The notes under the pieces are model-generated. The model was not told where the DNA came from. It made no database searches and was given only the letters and a program-made list of their open reading frames with translations. A stretch of 64,000 nt of DNA. Source: a virus. Positions 53,334 to 59,706 of the stretch are shown in pieces. The DNA is taken from the IMG/VR virus record IMGVR_UViG_3300044533_001042, positions 1 to 64,000 of that record; one strand, 5' to 3'. Both the position numbers and the translations under genes were made by a program. Numbering within the stretch: position 1 is the stretch's first letter; each line of letters opens with the position of its first letter.

Positions 53334-53359
53334 GTAGAGAAACAATTCCGTTTCTCTAC
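53334..53359 (+). promoter_or_regulatory. Leader hairpin, AATTCC loop
   Basis: Perfect 10-bp stem GTAGAGAAAC/GTTTCTCTAC around AATTCC. It differs from the copies at 54453 and 56197 by a compensated G-C to A-T change. The start codon at 53405 is 45 bases away, longer than usual because of a TTA repeat. Confidence 0.58.
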
Positions 53360-53369
53360 TTTACACATT

Positions 53370-53390
53370 TTATTATTATTATTATTATTA
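53370..53390 (+). repeat. (TTA)7 microsatellite in leader
   Basis: Seven TTA units between the leader hairpin and ribosome site of the gene at 53405. It lengthens that spacing by about 20 bases compared with the related leaders. Confidence 0.7.
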
Positions 53391-53404
53391 TTCGGAGTAT
53401 TACC

Positions 53405-53695
53405 ATGTTACCATTAGCAATCTTAGGCACAGCAGTTGCAGTTTCATTAGCAATCAAAGCAGTAAAAAGCGTATTAGAAGTTAAAACAGCAGCAGCAGAA
53501 TTAGTTGAAGTAACAGCTGATGCAGTAGTATCTTCAGTAATCGTTGGTATGGTTTCTGAAGCTTTCTTTGGAGCAGCATTCTTACCAACTGCAATTCTTT
53601 CTTTCAAAATCTTCATGGCAATGTACCTTGTGGGGTGGGTGCTAATGTGCGGATTTATTCTCTTTGTTCTTTCAGCATCATCATCACGTATTTAA
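53405..53695 (+). CDS. Small membrane protein, paralogue 1
   Basis: 96 residues; CGGAG upstream. N-terminal hydrophobic segment (LPLAILGTAVAVSLAIKAVK), a second region (SSVIVGMVSEAFFGAAFLPT) and a C-terminal span (YLVGWVLMCGFILFVLSASS). Its first 121 bases are identical to those of the gene at 54505, with the rest diverged. Probably an inner-membrane protein of unknown role. Confidence 0.65.
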   Translation: MLPLAILGTAVAVSLAIKAVKSVLEVKTAAAELVEVTADAVVSSVIVGMVSEAFFGAAFLPTAILSFKIFMAMYLVGWVLMCGFILFVLSASSSRI

Positions 53696-53718
53696 TTCAA
53701 TTTACCAGGAGCATTACA

Positions 53719-53916
53719 ATGAACACTACAGTAGACATGTTACAAACATTAAGAGCAAACACCGGTCTTGACTTCAGCATTGAATTGTTTGAAACGGCGG
53801 ATGCGCTCGACAAAGAGCACGAAGCATTCCAAGCTGAATATGCAGCGAAAGCAGCTGCACGTGAAGCACAAATGGCAGCAATGCGTGCAAGAATGGCAGC
53901 CAGGGCTGCCAACTAA
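53719..53916 (+). CDS. Small Ala-rich charged protein
   Basis: 65 residues from ATG at 53719 (GGAGC upstream). Begins MNTTVDMLQTLRANTGLDFS; the second half is a charged Ala/Arg/Met helix (QAEYAAKAAAREAQMAAMRA). It may form a coiled coil or bind nucleic acid. No family recognised. Confidence 0.55.
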   Translation: MNTTVDMLQTLRANTGLDFSIELFETADALDKEHEAFQAEYAAKAAAREAQMAAMRARMAARAAN

Positions 53917-53942
53917 TCAATTAAACATTTTGGAGAATTACG

Positions 53943-54413
53943 ATGGACTTGGGCAATTTAGTATTTCAAGCAGAGATACACGGTGTAGAAGTATGGATCA
54001 ATCACGAAGCCAACCATGAGTTGGATGTGGTTGCTGGTGGTGGTGCTGCAATACGGGCAATGTTACCAGAAGTAGGCAACGCGTCTGTAGTTACAGAAAG
54101 AGCTGTGGCAGTACTTGGTATTTCACTTGTAACAACTGCACCAACCGATGAAGTTAACTTTGTTGTGTTGCATGAAATTGGGCATATCTTGAGCGGACAC
54201 ATCGCTGAAGGGTATCGTCTGATTTCAGAACGAGATGAACCAGCTGCTGACGCGGTTGCGATGTCTTTAGGTGCGTCTCCAGAAGCTGGTATTGATTTCT
54301 TGAAGAAAGCGTATCAAACGTTTAAGACTACGGAAAAAAGTCTACTTCGTCGTATGTGGGTCTGGTGCATGACCGAGATACGCGTTCACAAGCTTGCAAA
54401 ATTAATCAACTAA
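53943..54413 (+). CDS. HEIGH-motif metalloprotease-like protein
   Basis: 156 residues; TTGGAG before the ATG. It holds a zincin motif VVLHEIGHILSGH near residues 77-89, with two zinc-binding His and catalytic Glu, and a downstream acidic helix (RDEPAADAVAMSLG) whose Glu may be the third ligand, as in ImmA/M48-like proteases. The C-terminus is helical and basic. No transmembrane segment. A phage protease in an early-type module might cut a host repressor or defence protein; the target is unknown. Confidence 0.72.
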   Translation: MDLGNLVFQAEIHGVEVWINHEANHELDVVAGGGAAIRAMLPEVGNASVVTERAVAVLGISLVTTAPTDEVNFVVLHEIGHILSGHIAEGYRLISERDEPAADAVAMSLGASPEAGIDFLKKAYQTFKTTEKSLLRRMWVWCMTEIRVHKLAKLIN

Positions 54414-54445
54414 CCAGCAGCAGATATCCTGCGCCACAATCTGGT
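54413..54445 (+). promoter_or_regulatory. Composite hairpin with ATATC loop (variant)
   Basis: Outer ACCAG/CTGGT and inner GCAG/CTGC with loop ATATC. Both stems differ from the copy at 53291 but keep pairing, suggesting conserved structure. Confidence 0.48.
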
Positions 54446-54452
54446 CATTCAG

Positions 54453-54478
54453 GTAGAGAGACAATTCCGTCTCTCTAC
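54453..54478 (+). promoter_or_regulatory. Leader hairpin, AATTCC loop
   Basis: Perfect 10-bp stem GTAGAGAGAC/GTCTCTCTAC around AATTCC, 26 bases before the start at 54505. Confidence 0.58.
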
Positions 54479-54504
54479 TTTAAACACAATTCAGGAGTAT
54501 TATC

Positions 54505-54792
54505 ATGTTACCATTAGCAATCTTAGGCACAGCAGTTGCAGTTTCATTAGCAATCAAAGCAGTAAAAAGCGTATTAGAAGTTAAAACAGCAGCAGCAGAA
54601 TTAGTTGAAGTAACAGCTGATGCAGCAGTGTCTGCTTCAATTATTGGCGTTATTGCAGAAGCGTACTGCGGAGCAGCATTCCTTCCAGTCGCGATTCTTT
54701 CTTTCAAAGTGTTGATGGCAATCTATCTCGTTGGGTGGATGTTGATGTGTGGGTTGATCATCGCTATTTTCTCTTCAGTGTCACGAGTGTAA
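54505..54792 (+). CDS. Small membrane protein, paralogue 2
   Basis: 95 residues. The first 40 residues and 121 bases match the gene at 53405 exactly; the rest has similar hydrophobic organisation (SASIIGVIAEAYCGAAFLPV; YLVGWMLMCGLIIAIFSSVS). The sudden change from identity to divergence suggests recent gene conversion of the 5' part. Unknown function, likely membrane. Confidence 0.65.
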   Translation: MLPLAILGTAVAVSLAIKAVKSVLEVKTAAAELVEVTADAAVSASIIGVIAEAYCGAAFLPVAILSFKVLMAIYLVGWMLMCGLIIAIFSSVSRV

Positions 54793-54802
54793 GCAGCAAA
54801 TA

Positions 54803-54826
54803 CGCGGAAAGCAGTATCTTATATGA
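54803..54826 (+). promoter_or_regulatory. Promoter-like motif, copy 4
   Basis: CGCGG in place of GCGCA, 7 bases, then TATCTTATATGA (54815-54826) and AAGAGATAAAG as in copy 3. An open frame starting with its ATG at 54823 runs into the next gene but is probably leader. Confidence 0.5.
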
Positions 54827-54848
54827 AAGAGATAAAGGTATCCTTTCA

Positions 54849-54863
54849 TGACCAATTCGGTCA
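54849..54863 (+). promoter_or_regulatory. Leader hairpin, AATTC loop
   Basis: TGACC-AATTC-GGTCA, 25 bases before the start at 54889; a one-base shorter loop than the other copies. Confidence 0.48.
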
Positions 54864-54888
54864 CAATTATTTTATTCGGAGATTCAAA

Positions 54889-55164
54889 ATGAGCACATTA
54901 GTATTGGCAAAAGAAGTAGTAGCAGCAGCGTTGAAATTAGGTATGGTCTTTAACGAAGTGGCTTATGACCGCTTCAACTACGATGACAGTCGCCGTGATG
55001 AAATGGGTCGTATCAGTGTCGGCATCACAGAAGTGCAATTAAGCGTCCTCAGCTATGACGCTGACCGCGCTGCGTATTTGGCAGAGCAGTTCGGTGGAAT
55101 GGAGTTGACAGGTGATGCTGATATTGGGTACTCTGTCGTCAAATTCTTTAAAGCTGCTGCGTAA
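54889..55164 (+). CDS. Small hypothetical protein
   Basis: 91 residues from ATG at 54889 with CGGAG upstream; the longer frame from 54823 overlaps the promoter-like motif and hairpin. MSTLVLAKEVVAAALKLGMV, then RISVGITEVQLSVLSYDADR and GYSVVKFFKAAA. It resembles the C-terminal part of the gene at 55241 (LKL-G, EVxLxxL, GYxV), so the two may be distant paralogues. Function unknown. Confidence 0.58.
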   Translation: MSTLVLAKEVVAAALKLGMVFNEVAYDRFNYDDSRRDEMGRISVGITEVQLSVLSYDADRAAYLAEQFGGMELTGDADIGYSVVKFFKAAA

Positions 55165-55195
55165 GCGGCACCTGCATCATAAGATGTTCCTTCAA

Positions 55196-55209
55196 GACCA
55201 ATTCCGGTC
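55196..55209 (+). promoter_or_regulatory. Leader hairpin, AATTCC loop
   Basis: GACC-AATTCC-GGTC, 31 bases before the start at 55241, identical in core to the one at 52983. Confidence 0.5.
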
Positions 55210-55240
55210 ACAATTATTTTATCTTATTTGGAGTATTACC

Positions 55241-55675
55241 ATGAACTTATTGAACACAACAGCAGCAACTACAGCAAACAACGTTCGTATCCGTTTCGAA
55301 GACAATGGCACCCGTATTGAAATGCGTGGTGAGTTTGCAGCCATCCGCGAAGTAATCGCAAACAACCCAGGAGTATGCATCGACATGGACATGTATCAAG
55401 AAGGTCTCGACGAAGTAGTCGGAGGTATCTTCAATCGTGATGCGCAACGCATCATCCTTAAGTTGATCTCAATGGGTGTTGAGCTTGAAAGAGACGGCTA
55501 CAACACTTTCCGTGAAACAGGTCTAATGAACAACGGATTTGTTCGCATTCGTGTATCAGAAGTAAATCTTCAGTTGCTAGCTGGAGAATCAATGGCTCGC
55601 CAAACAGCTGTAGCGGATGCAATCGGTGCATCAGTTACAGGCTCAATGCGCGGTTATGTAGTATCAATGCGGTAA
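55241..55675 (+). CDS. Hypothetical protein of small-gene module
   Basis: 144 residues from ATG at 55241 with TTGGAG upstream. Residues 1-65 are an alpha/beta stretch (IRFEDNGTRIEMRGEFAAIR); residues ~75-144 resemble the 91-residue protein at 54889. Its stop codon lies within the following ATATC composite hairpin, so the structure may couple 3' end and next leader. Unknown function. Confidence 0.58.
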   Translation: MNLLNTTAATTANNVRIRFEDNGTRIEMRGEFAAIREVIANNPGVCIDMDMYQEGLDEVVGGIFNRDAQRIILKLISMGVELERDGYNTFRETGLMNNGFVRIRVSEVNLQLLAGESMARQTAVADAIGASVTGSMRGYVVSMR

Positions 55676-55700
55676 CGGATATCCCGTTTCATCAGACCGC
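55669..55700 (+). promoter_or_regulatory. Composite hairpin with ATATC loop
   Basis: GCGGT (AACGG-ATATC-CCGTT) ACCGC, identical to the copy at 53291 and overlapping the stop codon of the upstream gene. Confidence 0.5.
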
Positions 55701-55701
55701 T

Positions 55702-55727
55702 GCAGAGAGACAATTCCGTCTCTCTGC
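55702..55727 (+). promoter_or_regulatory. Leader hairpin, AATTCC loop
   Basis: Perfect 10-bp stem GCAGAGAGAC/GTCTCTCTGC around AATTCC; compared with 54453 a T-A pair has become C-G, a compensatory change. 24 bases before the start at 55752. Confidence 0.6.
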
Positions 55728-55751
55728 CTTATCCCCTTTAGGAGTATTATC

Positions 55752-55904
55752 ATGAACACAGAATTACCATTAGTAGAAGACACTAGAAGTCTTGAAGAAC
55801 GTTTAAATGCCACAATCGAGATGGCATTGAAACAAATCGCGCAAGAGCGCAAATCAGCTCGTGAAGAAGACAACTTCTTCAGAACACTTTTATCATCAAA
55901 CTAG
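55752..55904 (+). CDS. Small charged helical protein
   Basis: 50 residues (MNTELPLVEDTRSLEERLNA to NFFRTLLSSN); GGAG upstream. Highly charged, likely one long helix. Real because of its ribosome site and full leader hairpin. Unknown function. Confidence 0.55.
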   Translation: MNTELPLVEDTRSLEERLNATIEMALKQIAQERKSAREEDNFFRTLLSSN

Positions 55905-55914
55905 GAGAGCCGCA

Positions 55915-56151
55915 ATGAGCACAATTAAATTATTTGGTACCACTTTCGACGTAACATACACTACGAAAGCCGGAGCAGTAGTGTTCGAAAATGAGGCAGT
56001 AAGAGGACACGTGTACAATGGCATTGCGTACCTTGCCGGAGGCTGTGAAGCCCTCGGTCGCATCGTTGAAGGCAGAGAAGACTCTGTCTACATCGTTGGC
56101 GTGGAAGAAAGAGAATTGGGCGGCTACGCTCAACTGTACATCAACGTATAA
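55915..56151 (+). CDS. Small beta-rich protein
   Basis: 78 residues from ATG at 55915 with GGAGAG upstream. MSTIKLFGTTFDVTYTTKAG, ending SVYIVGVEERELGGYAQLYI. Compact beta protein of unknown family, possibly co-transcribed with the 50-residue gene before it (10 bases apart). Confidence 0.55.
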   Translation: MSTIKLFGTTFDVTYTTKAGAVVFENEAVRGHVYNGIAYLAGGCEALGRIVEGREDSVYIVGVEERELGGYAQLYINV

Positions 56152-56158
56152 CTGAGGC

Positions 56159-56173
56159 AGCGGATATCCCGTT
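56159..56173 (+). promoter_or_regulatory. ATATC-loop hairpin (short variant)
   Basis: AGCGG-ATATC-CCGTT with one G-U pair; the outer stem of the other copies is not clearly kept. Confidence 0.4.
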
Positions 56174-56196
56174 TTACCAGACCACAGTCTATTCAG

Positions 56197-56222
56197 GTAG
56201 AGAGACAATTCCGTCTCTCTAC
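56197..56222 (+). promoter_or_regulatory. Leader hairpin, AATTCC loop
   Basis: Perfect 10-bp stem GTAGAGAGAC/GTCTCTCTAC around AATTCC, 26 bases before the start at 56249; same as the copy at 54453. Confidence 0.58.
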
Positions 56223-56248
56223 TTTAAACACAATTTAGGAGTATTATC

Positions 56249-56515
56249 ATGAAAGTAGTAACACAAGACACAGCAGCAGTAGCATTCGGAGCAGCAGCAG
56301 GAACAGCAGTGGCAACACAAATGGCGCCAATGGTCGTCAGCGTAGGTTTGGCTGCAGTAGAAACCCAAGTGGCAGTGACAGCACTTGGTATGGAAGTTGT
56401 ATTACCATTCGTGGCCCGTTCAGCAGCAGCAGCAGTTGTAACGGTTAATCCAATTATCTTAGGCGCCGCTGTAGGCTTGACAGTTTACAGCTTGGTGAAA
56501 TGGTTCAACAAATGA
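56249..56515 (+). CDS. Ala/Val-rich membrane protein, paralogue 2
   Basis: 88 residues; GGAG upstream. About 83% identical to the product at 53023; the region LGMEVVLPFVARSAAAAVVT to the C-terminus is nearly unchanged, while the N-terminal 20 residues vary. Its stop overlaps the next start (ATGA). Probably an abundant small membrane protein; two copies may raise dosage or have diverged partners. Confidence 0.65.
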   Translation: MKVVTQDTAAVAFGAAAGTAVATQMAPMVVSVGLAAVETQVAVTALGMEVVLPFVARSAAAAVVTVNPIILGAAVGLTVYSLVKWFNK

Positions 56516-56619
56516 AACTAATTCATGTGATGTTATTAATCGCGTTTATCGCAGCTTTGGCACCTGTGAAATTTGCGTACTTTATCGCAGTCCTTTATGC
56601 AATCATGACGGGAGGTTAA
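56512..56619 (+). CDS. 35-residue membrane peptide
   Basis: MKLIHVMLLIAFIAALAPVK followed by FAYFIAVLYAIMTGG. Hydrophobic throughout, start overlapping the previous stop. A one- or two-segment membrane peptide. Coupling supports its reality; function unknown. Confidence 0.5.
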   Translation: MKLIHVMLLIAFIAALAPVKFAYFIAVLYAIMTGG

Positions 56620-56620
56620 T

Positions 56621-56965
56621 ATGCCAGCTTTATTATTGGTAGGTGGTTTGTTCGTTCTAGTTGTCGGTCTGTGCTCCCGACAATACAACAAGACTGTAGC
56701 GGAATTAGTAGAGTCTACAGAGAAGGCTTTAGCTGCAGCAAGAATCTCTGGAACGTTGCAAGTGGACTGTTTGTCTTGGGACCCTAAGACTAAGGAGTAC
56801 TACGCAGACACTCAAAAGCTCACACTCGCTACCATTATCTTGGTTGAGAGAGATGTGGTGTTAGACGATTGCATGTATCGTGCAATATCTGTGACGCCTA
56901 GAGAGCGTCCCATCTTAGTAGTTCCTCATGTCTTCGCTCTAGTAGAGCGTTGCAAAGCTCTTTAA
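56621..56965 (+). CDS. Membrane-anchored small protein
   Basis: 114 residues; GGAGG upstream. N-terminal transmembrane segment (ALLLVGGLFVLVVGLC), then a short coiled part (QYNKTVAELVESTEKALAAA) and a soluble beta domain with three Cys. It may be an anchored periplasmic or cytoplasmic domain. It ends the small-gene transcription unit just before a strong terminator. Confidence 0.55.
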   Translation: MPALLLVGGLFVLVVGLCSRQYNKTVAELVESTEKALAAARISGTLQVDCLSWDPKTKEYYADTQKLTLATIILVERDVVLDDCMYRAISVTPRERPILVVPHVFALVERCKAL

Positions 56966-56973
56966 CTGACTAT

Positions 56974-57019
56974 ACAGACCACCCTTCGGGGTGGTCTGTA
57001 CTCCCCTTATTTTTTTTTT
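56974..57019 (+). terminator. Rho-independent terminator with TTCG tetraloop
   Basis: ACAGACCACCC/GGGTGGTCTGT, 11-bp perfect stem with TTCG loop (56974-56999), followed after 10 bases by a run of nine or more T. Very strong intrinsic terminator closing the 51-57 kb small-gene unit. Confidence 0.9.
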
Positions 57020-57033
57020 CTTACAGGAAGCTT

Positions 57034-57396
57034 ATGACAGATTTCGGCTGTATAGTACTGGCGTTATTGATGGAAAGCCAGAATCAAGGTCTTAACACTA
57101 ACTTAGGAGTAGCGAATGTAATATTAGACAGAGGAGGAAAGCCTTGCAGCGTAGTTACAGCGCCTGGGCAGTTCTCTTGGTACCCGCGTCATCGTTTAAG
57201 GCCGTTCAAGGCTAAGAATCCTGCTGAAGCAAAAGCAGTGTTGCTAGCTAAGAGGGCGGCCAGGGCGGCGCTACACGGGGCCAGAGCGAAGGGCATGAAA
57301 GGCAAGAAGTTCAAATTCTTCAATACGAGGAAGAAAGGGAAGCGCTTCAAGACTAAGAACTTGATGGTCGCTTCAGGTGATTTAGTTTTCTATTAG
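57034..57396 (+). CDS. SleB-like cell wall hydrolase
   Basis: 120 residues from ATG at 57034 with AGGAAG upstream. The N-terminal part resembles the Hydrolase_2/SleB domain: IVLALLMESQNQGLNTNLGV, ANVILDR and APGQFSWYP (usual pattern: nhxxEARgEp...AVAxVxlNR...gQFsw); Glu in MES is the likely catalytic residue. The C-terminal ~50 residues are very basic (KGMKGKKFKFFNTRKKGKRF), perhaps binding the cell wall or DNA. It lies after a terminator, apart from the lysozyme, suggesting a distinct use such as a second lysin. Confidence 0.68.
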   Translation: MTDFGCIVLALLMESQNQGLNTNLGVANVILDRGGKPCSVVTAPGQFSWYPRHRLRPFKAKNPAEAKAVLLAKRAARAALHGARAKGMKGKKFKFFNTRKKGKRFKTKNLMVASGDLVFY

Positions 57397-57401
57397 GGGG
57401 G

Positions 57402-57608
57402 GTGAATGTGGTAGATAATGTGTTGGCGCGTAGAGTCGCCGAAAGAGTAATGGCAGAAGAAACGGTCTCCTTTGTGGAGTATGTGTCAGAGACTATCCCA
57501 GAGTTTGACTTGGATAAGACAGAAATCTTGAGAGAAGTCTTAAGAGACGCCACCTACGATCATCACTGGAAGGATGCGTATTTACTGAAGGAGTCGTTAG
57601 ATGACTGA
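57402..57608 (+). CDS. Small hypothetical protein
   Basis: 68 residues from GTG at 57402, with a G-rich ribosome site; an alternative in-frame GTG is at 57408. Acidic, helical (VLARRVAERVMAEETVSFVE, then FDLDKTEILREVLRDATYDH). Overlaps the next start by eight bases. Function unknown. Confidence 0.5.
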   Translation: MNVVDNVLARRVAERVMAEETVSFVEYVSETIPEFDLDKTEILREVLRDATYDHHWKDAYLLKESLDD

Positions 57609-57759
57609 GACGCTTCTGGTTATCTCTATTCTAGTGAATGTGATTGTTATCCGCAATTACACAAAGCTCGATTTCAAGTACAGAGAGCTTATCGGTGCCT
57701 TCCAGTTGTATGAGAAGGAAATCATGACGTACCCTCCTAGCAAGAGAATGGTCCAATGA
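57601..57759 (+). CDS. Small membrane-anchored protein
   Basis: 52 residues: hydrophobic N-terminus (LLVISILVNVIVI), then a charged tail (YRELIGAFQLYEKE). Start overlaps the gene before and stop overlaps the gene after (ATGA at 57756). Might be a spanin-like or accessory membrane protein, but no clear motif. Confidence 0.5.
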   Translation: MTETLLVISILVNVIVIRNYTKLDFKYRELIGAFQLYEKEIMTYPPSKRMVQ

Positions 57760-57974
57760 TAGTTGATGAAACGTATGTGATGGGGCGTCTAGGAATAGAC
57801 AGCATACAGATGAAGTGTGCAAGGTATTCTGGTCGGATACCTGACCGCGCTGAGTGGGAACTAGATGATATCGAAGTATATCTGAAAGCGTGGGAGCGTT
57901 CGCTTCGTGCTAAGAAGAAAGACATAGACAGGGATGCGAATCATTCCTGCGTGTCGAGGGTAGTGCCCAGTTAA
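57756..57974 (+). CDS. Small hypothetical protein
   Basis: 72 residues: MIVDETYVMGRLGIDSIQMK, then ARYSGRIPDRAEWELDDIEV and a basic tail with one Cys. Overlaps the upstream gene by ATGA. Family unknown. It is followed by an 88-base gap with an AT-rich stretch but no clear promoter. Confidence 0.5.
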   Translation: MIVDETYVMGRLGIDSIQMKCARYSGRIPDRAEWELDDIEVYLKAWERSLRAKKKDIDRDANHSCVSRVVPS

Positions 57975-58062
57975 GCTGTTAGGGACTTTAGTGTATTTCC
58001 TTTATCTTTTTAAATTCAACTCAAATTAGCTGTTCGTATCTGCGATCACAGTGAGGACCATT

Positions 58063-58173
58063 ATGTTAATTGCTGTTATTGCAGGTGCTGTTTTATTGGG
58101 GCCTAGTGTCCCTGCAATCGTTGTATCAAGCGTTATTTATCTTGTAGCGAAAGGAGTCCACGATGCTGGTTAG
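58063..58173 (+). CDS. 36-residue membrane peptide
   Basis: MLIAVIAGAVLLGPSVPAIV, then VSSVIYLVAKGVHDAG; GAGGA eight bases before the ATG. Almost wholly hydrophobic with a short polar end. Overlaps the next small ORF by 11 bases. Unknown role at the membrane. Confidence 0.5.
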   Translation: MLIAVIAGAVLLGPSVPAIVVSSVIYLVAKGVHDAG

Positions 58174-58258
58174 ATTCCTCGTAATTTACTTAGTGTCGGC
58201 AGTAGTCTGTCAATTATCTGGCAAGCCACGCAAGCCACCTGCGCACAAGAAAAGGTAA
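58163..58258 (+). CDS. 31-residue membrane peptide with basic Pro-rich tail
   Basis: MLVRFLVIYLVSAVVCQLSG, then KPRKPPAHKKR. A single hydrophobic segment with one Cys and a basic Pro-rich tail. AAGGAG upstream. The Cys with Pro-rich tail recalls an outer-membrane spanin, but the residues before Cys do not make a good lipobox. Confidence 0.48.
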   Translation: MLVRFLVIYLVSAVVCQLSGKPRKPPAHKKR

Positions 58259-58311
58259 CATTACATTTCCGATATCCTAAGCATGATGTAAAACTGCTAA
58301 TTGGAGACAAT

Positions 58312-59706
58312 ATGCTTAGTGAACTTTGTCCTACTGTTACGGAGGTGTTGTTTCTGTACACAAGGGCTAAATATAATGAGCCAATAGTGTTGTCAGAGGT
58401 GCTGACAGCGCTCGGCTCGAAACTCTCCAGAGATCCCAGTTCCAGAGTAAGAGCACAAGCAGCAGCAGATCTTGTCTACGACCTTGAAGCTGCCAGGATT
58501 CTCAAGATACAGGTAGAACGTATAGGGAAGAAGAGTGCCTACACAGTGGCTGTTCTGAATGATGAGGCTATTGTGGAGGCTTGGCGGAAGTGTTCCAAAC
58601 AGAGTACTACAGTCTACCCTTCACTTATTCCTTACTCTCCTTGGACTTCTAGGACACACGATCAGCTGACTTACCCACTTATCAAGACGCGAGCAGTATT
58701 ACCGGCTGTTCCTGCAATGGTATTGGACGCTGTTAACCGTGCCCAAGCAGTAGGATGGAAAGTAAACGAGAGAGTGCTGGCAATTGCTATATGGGCGCAT
58801 AAGTACCGTGAGGAAGCCTTCTCAGATATTTGGAAACAAGTCTCAAAGGAGGCAAGAATCACCAAAGGTAGAGAAGTCAACACAGTCCTGACAATGGCGC
58901 AAGATCTGGCAGGTGCTATCTTCTACCATGGTTACTACACAGACTTCAGAGGACGTATCTATGTCGCATCTGCTTACCTCCATGAACAAGGCGCTGATGT
59001 TGCCAAAGGCCTTCTACTACGAGCTGATGCAAAACCGCTAGGAGCTATTGGCTTTAAATGGCTGAAGATATCAATTGCCAGTAACTGGGCGGGCACTTCT
59101 GCCAGAGAAGACAAAGCAAAGACTGACAAGATCCCTTTGGAGGAAAGAGTGCAGTGGGTAGATGATAATCATGAGCTAATCATGGCGTATGCTACATCAC
59201 CCAAGCTCTTTAAAGGGTGGATGGGCGCTGACAAGTGCTGGCAGTTCTTAGCAGCCTGTATGGAGTATGAAGCAGCATGGCGAAGTGGCAATCCAGAGAC
59301 TTTTGTGAGCCATCTTGAGTGCTTCATAGACGGAAGCACCAATGGAAGTCAACATCTAGCTATGCTGACGAGAGATGAAACATCTGCGCCCTATGTGAAT
59401 CTTGTCAAATCAGTACTTCCTGGTGACTTGTATGCGTATGTTGCAAATTCTCTCTGGAACTTTATCGCGCTGACAATCGCAGAATTAGACCCTAAATTAG
59501 TGGCGGCTGCTGATAATTACGTCACAGTCGTTACAGAAATGAAGGCTGAAGTGCGAGCTGCAGAGCGTGGGAGTGATCTCAGAGTTGTCTTAGGGGAACG
59601 ACTAAAGAACTACAGAGAGGCAAATCATTTCCTAGAAGATTCTGCTTGTTTCATATTCTGGAATCGTATCAAGGACAAGAAAGAACGTAGAAAGATAGTC
59701 AAGCGT
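58312..59706 (+). CDS. T7-like RNA polymerase, exon 1
   Basis: 465 residues of a 685-residue spliced enzyme; GGAG upstream of the ATG. It contains TDFRGRIYVASAYLHEQGAD (Asp211, Arg213, Arg215 = T7 421/423/425) and motif A FIDGSTNGSQHLAML (Asp340 = T7 Asp537). The exon ends within motif B: RRKIVKR with Arg460 and Lys464 = T7 Arg627 and Lys631. The N-terminal domain before the DFRGR motif is only ~210 residues versus ~420 in T7, so promoter contact or RNA exit elements are reduced. Expected to transcribe phage genes. Confidence 0.93.

Noticed and set aside
54823-54888. Start of the 54889 gene at 54823
   Set aside because: That ATG lies inside the repeated promoter-like motif and the frame crosses the leader hairpin; ATG 54889 has GGAG.
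51440-56222. CRISPR array or transposon ends
   Set aside because: Repeats are irregularly spaced, separated by genes and vary with pairing kept; no spacers, cas genes or transposase.
53334-56222. AATTCC hairpins as rho-independent terminators
   Set aside because: No T run follows; they lie directly before ribosome sites. A weak role cannot be excluded.
51440-56222. N4-type hairpin promoters
   Set aside because: N4 virion polymerase promoters have 5-7-bp stems and 3-base loops; these have 6-base loops and stems up to 10 bp, so the analogy is not direct.
58163-58258. Outer-membrane spanin lipoprotein
   Set aside because: Residues before the Cys (SAVVC) do not make a convincing lipobox and no inner-membrane spanin partner is clear.
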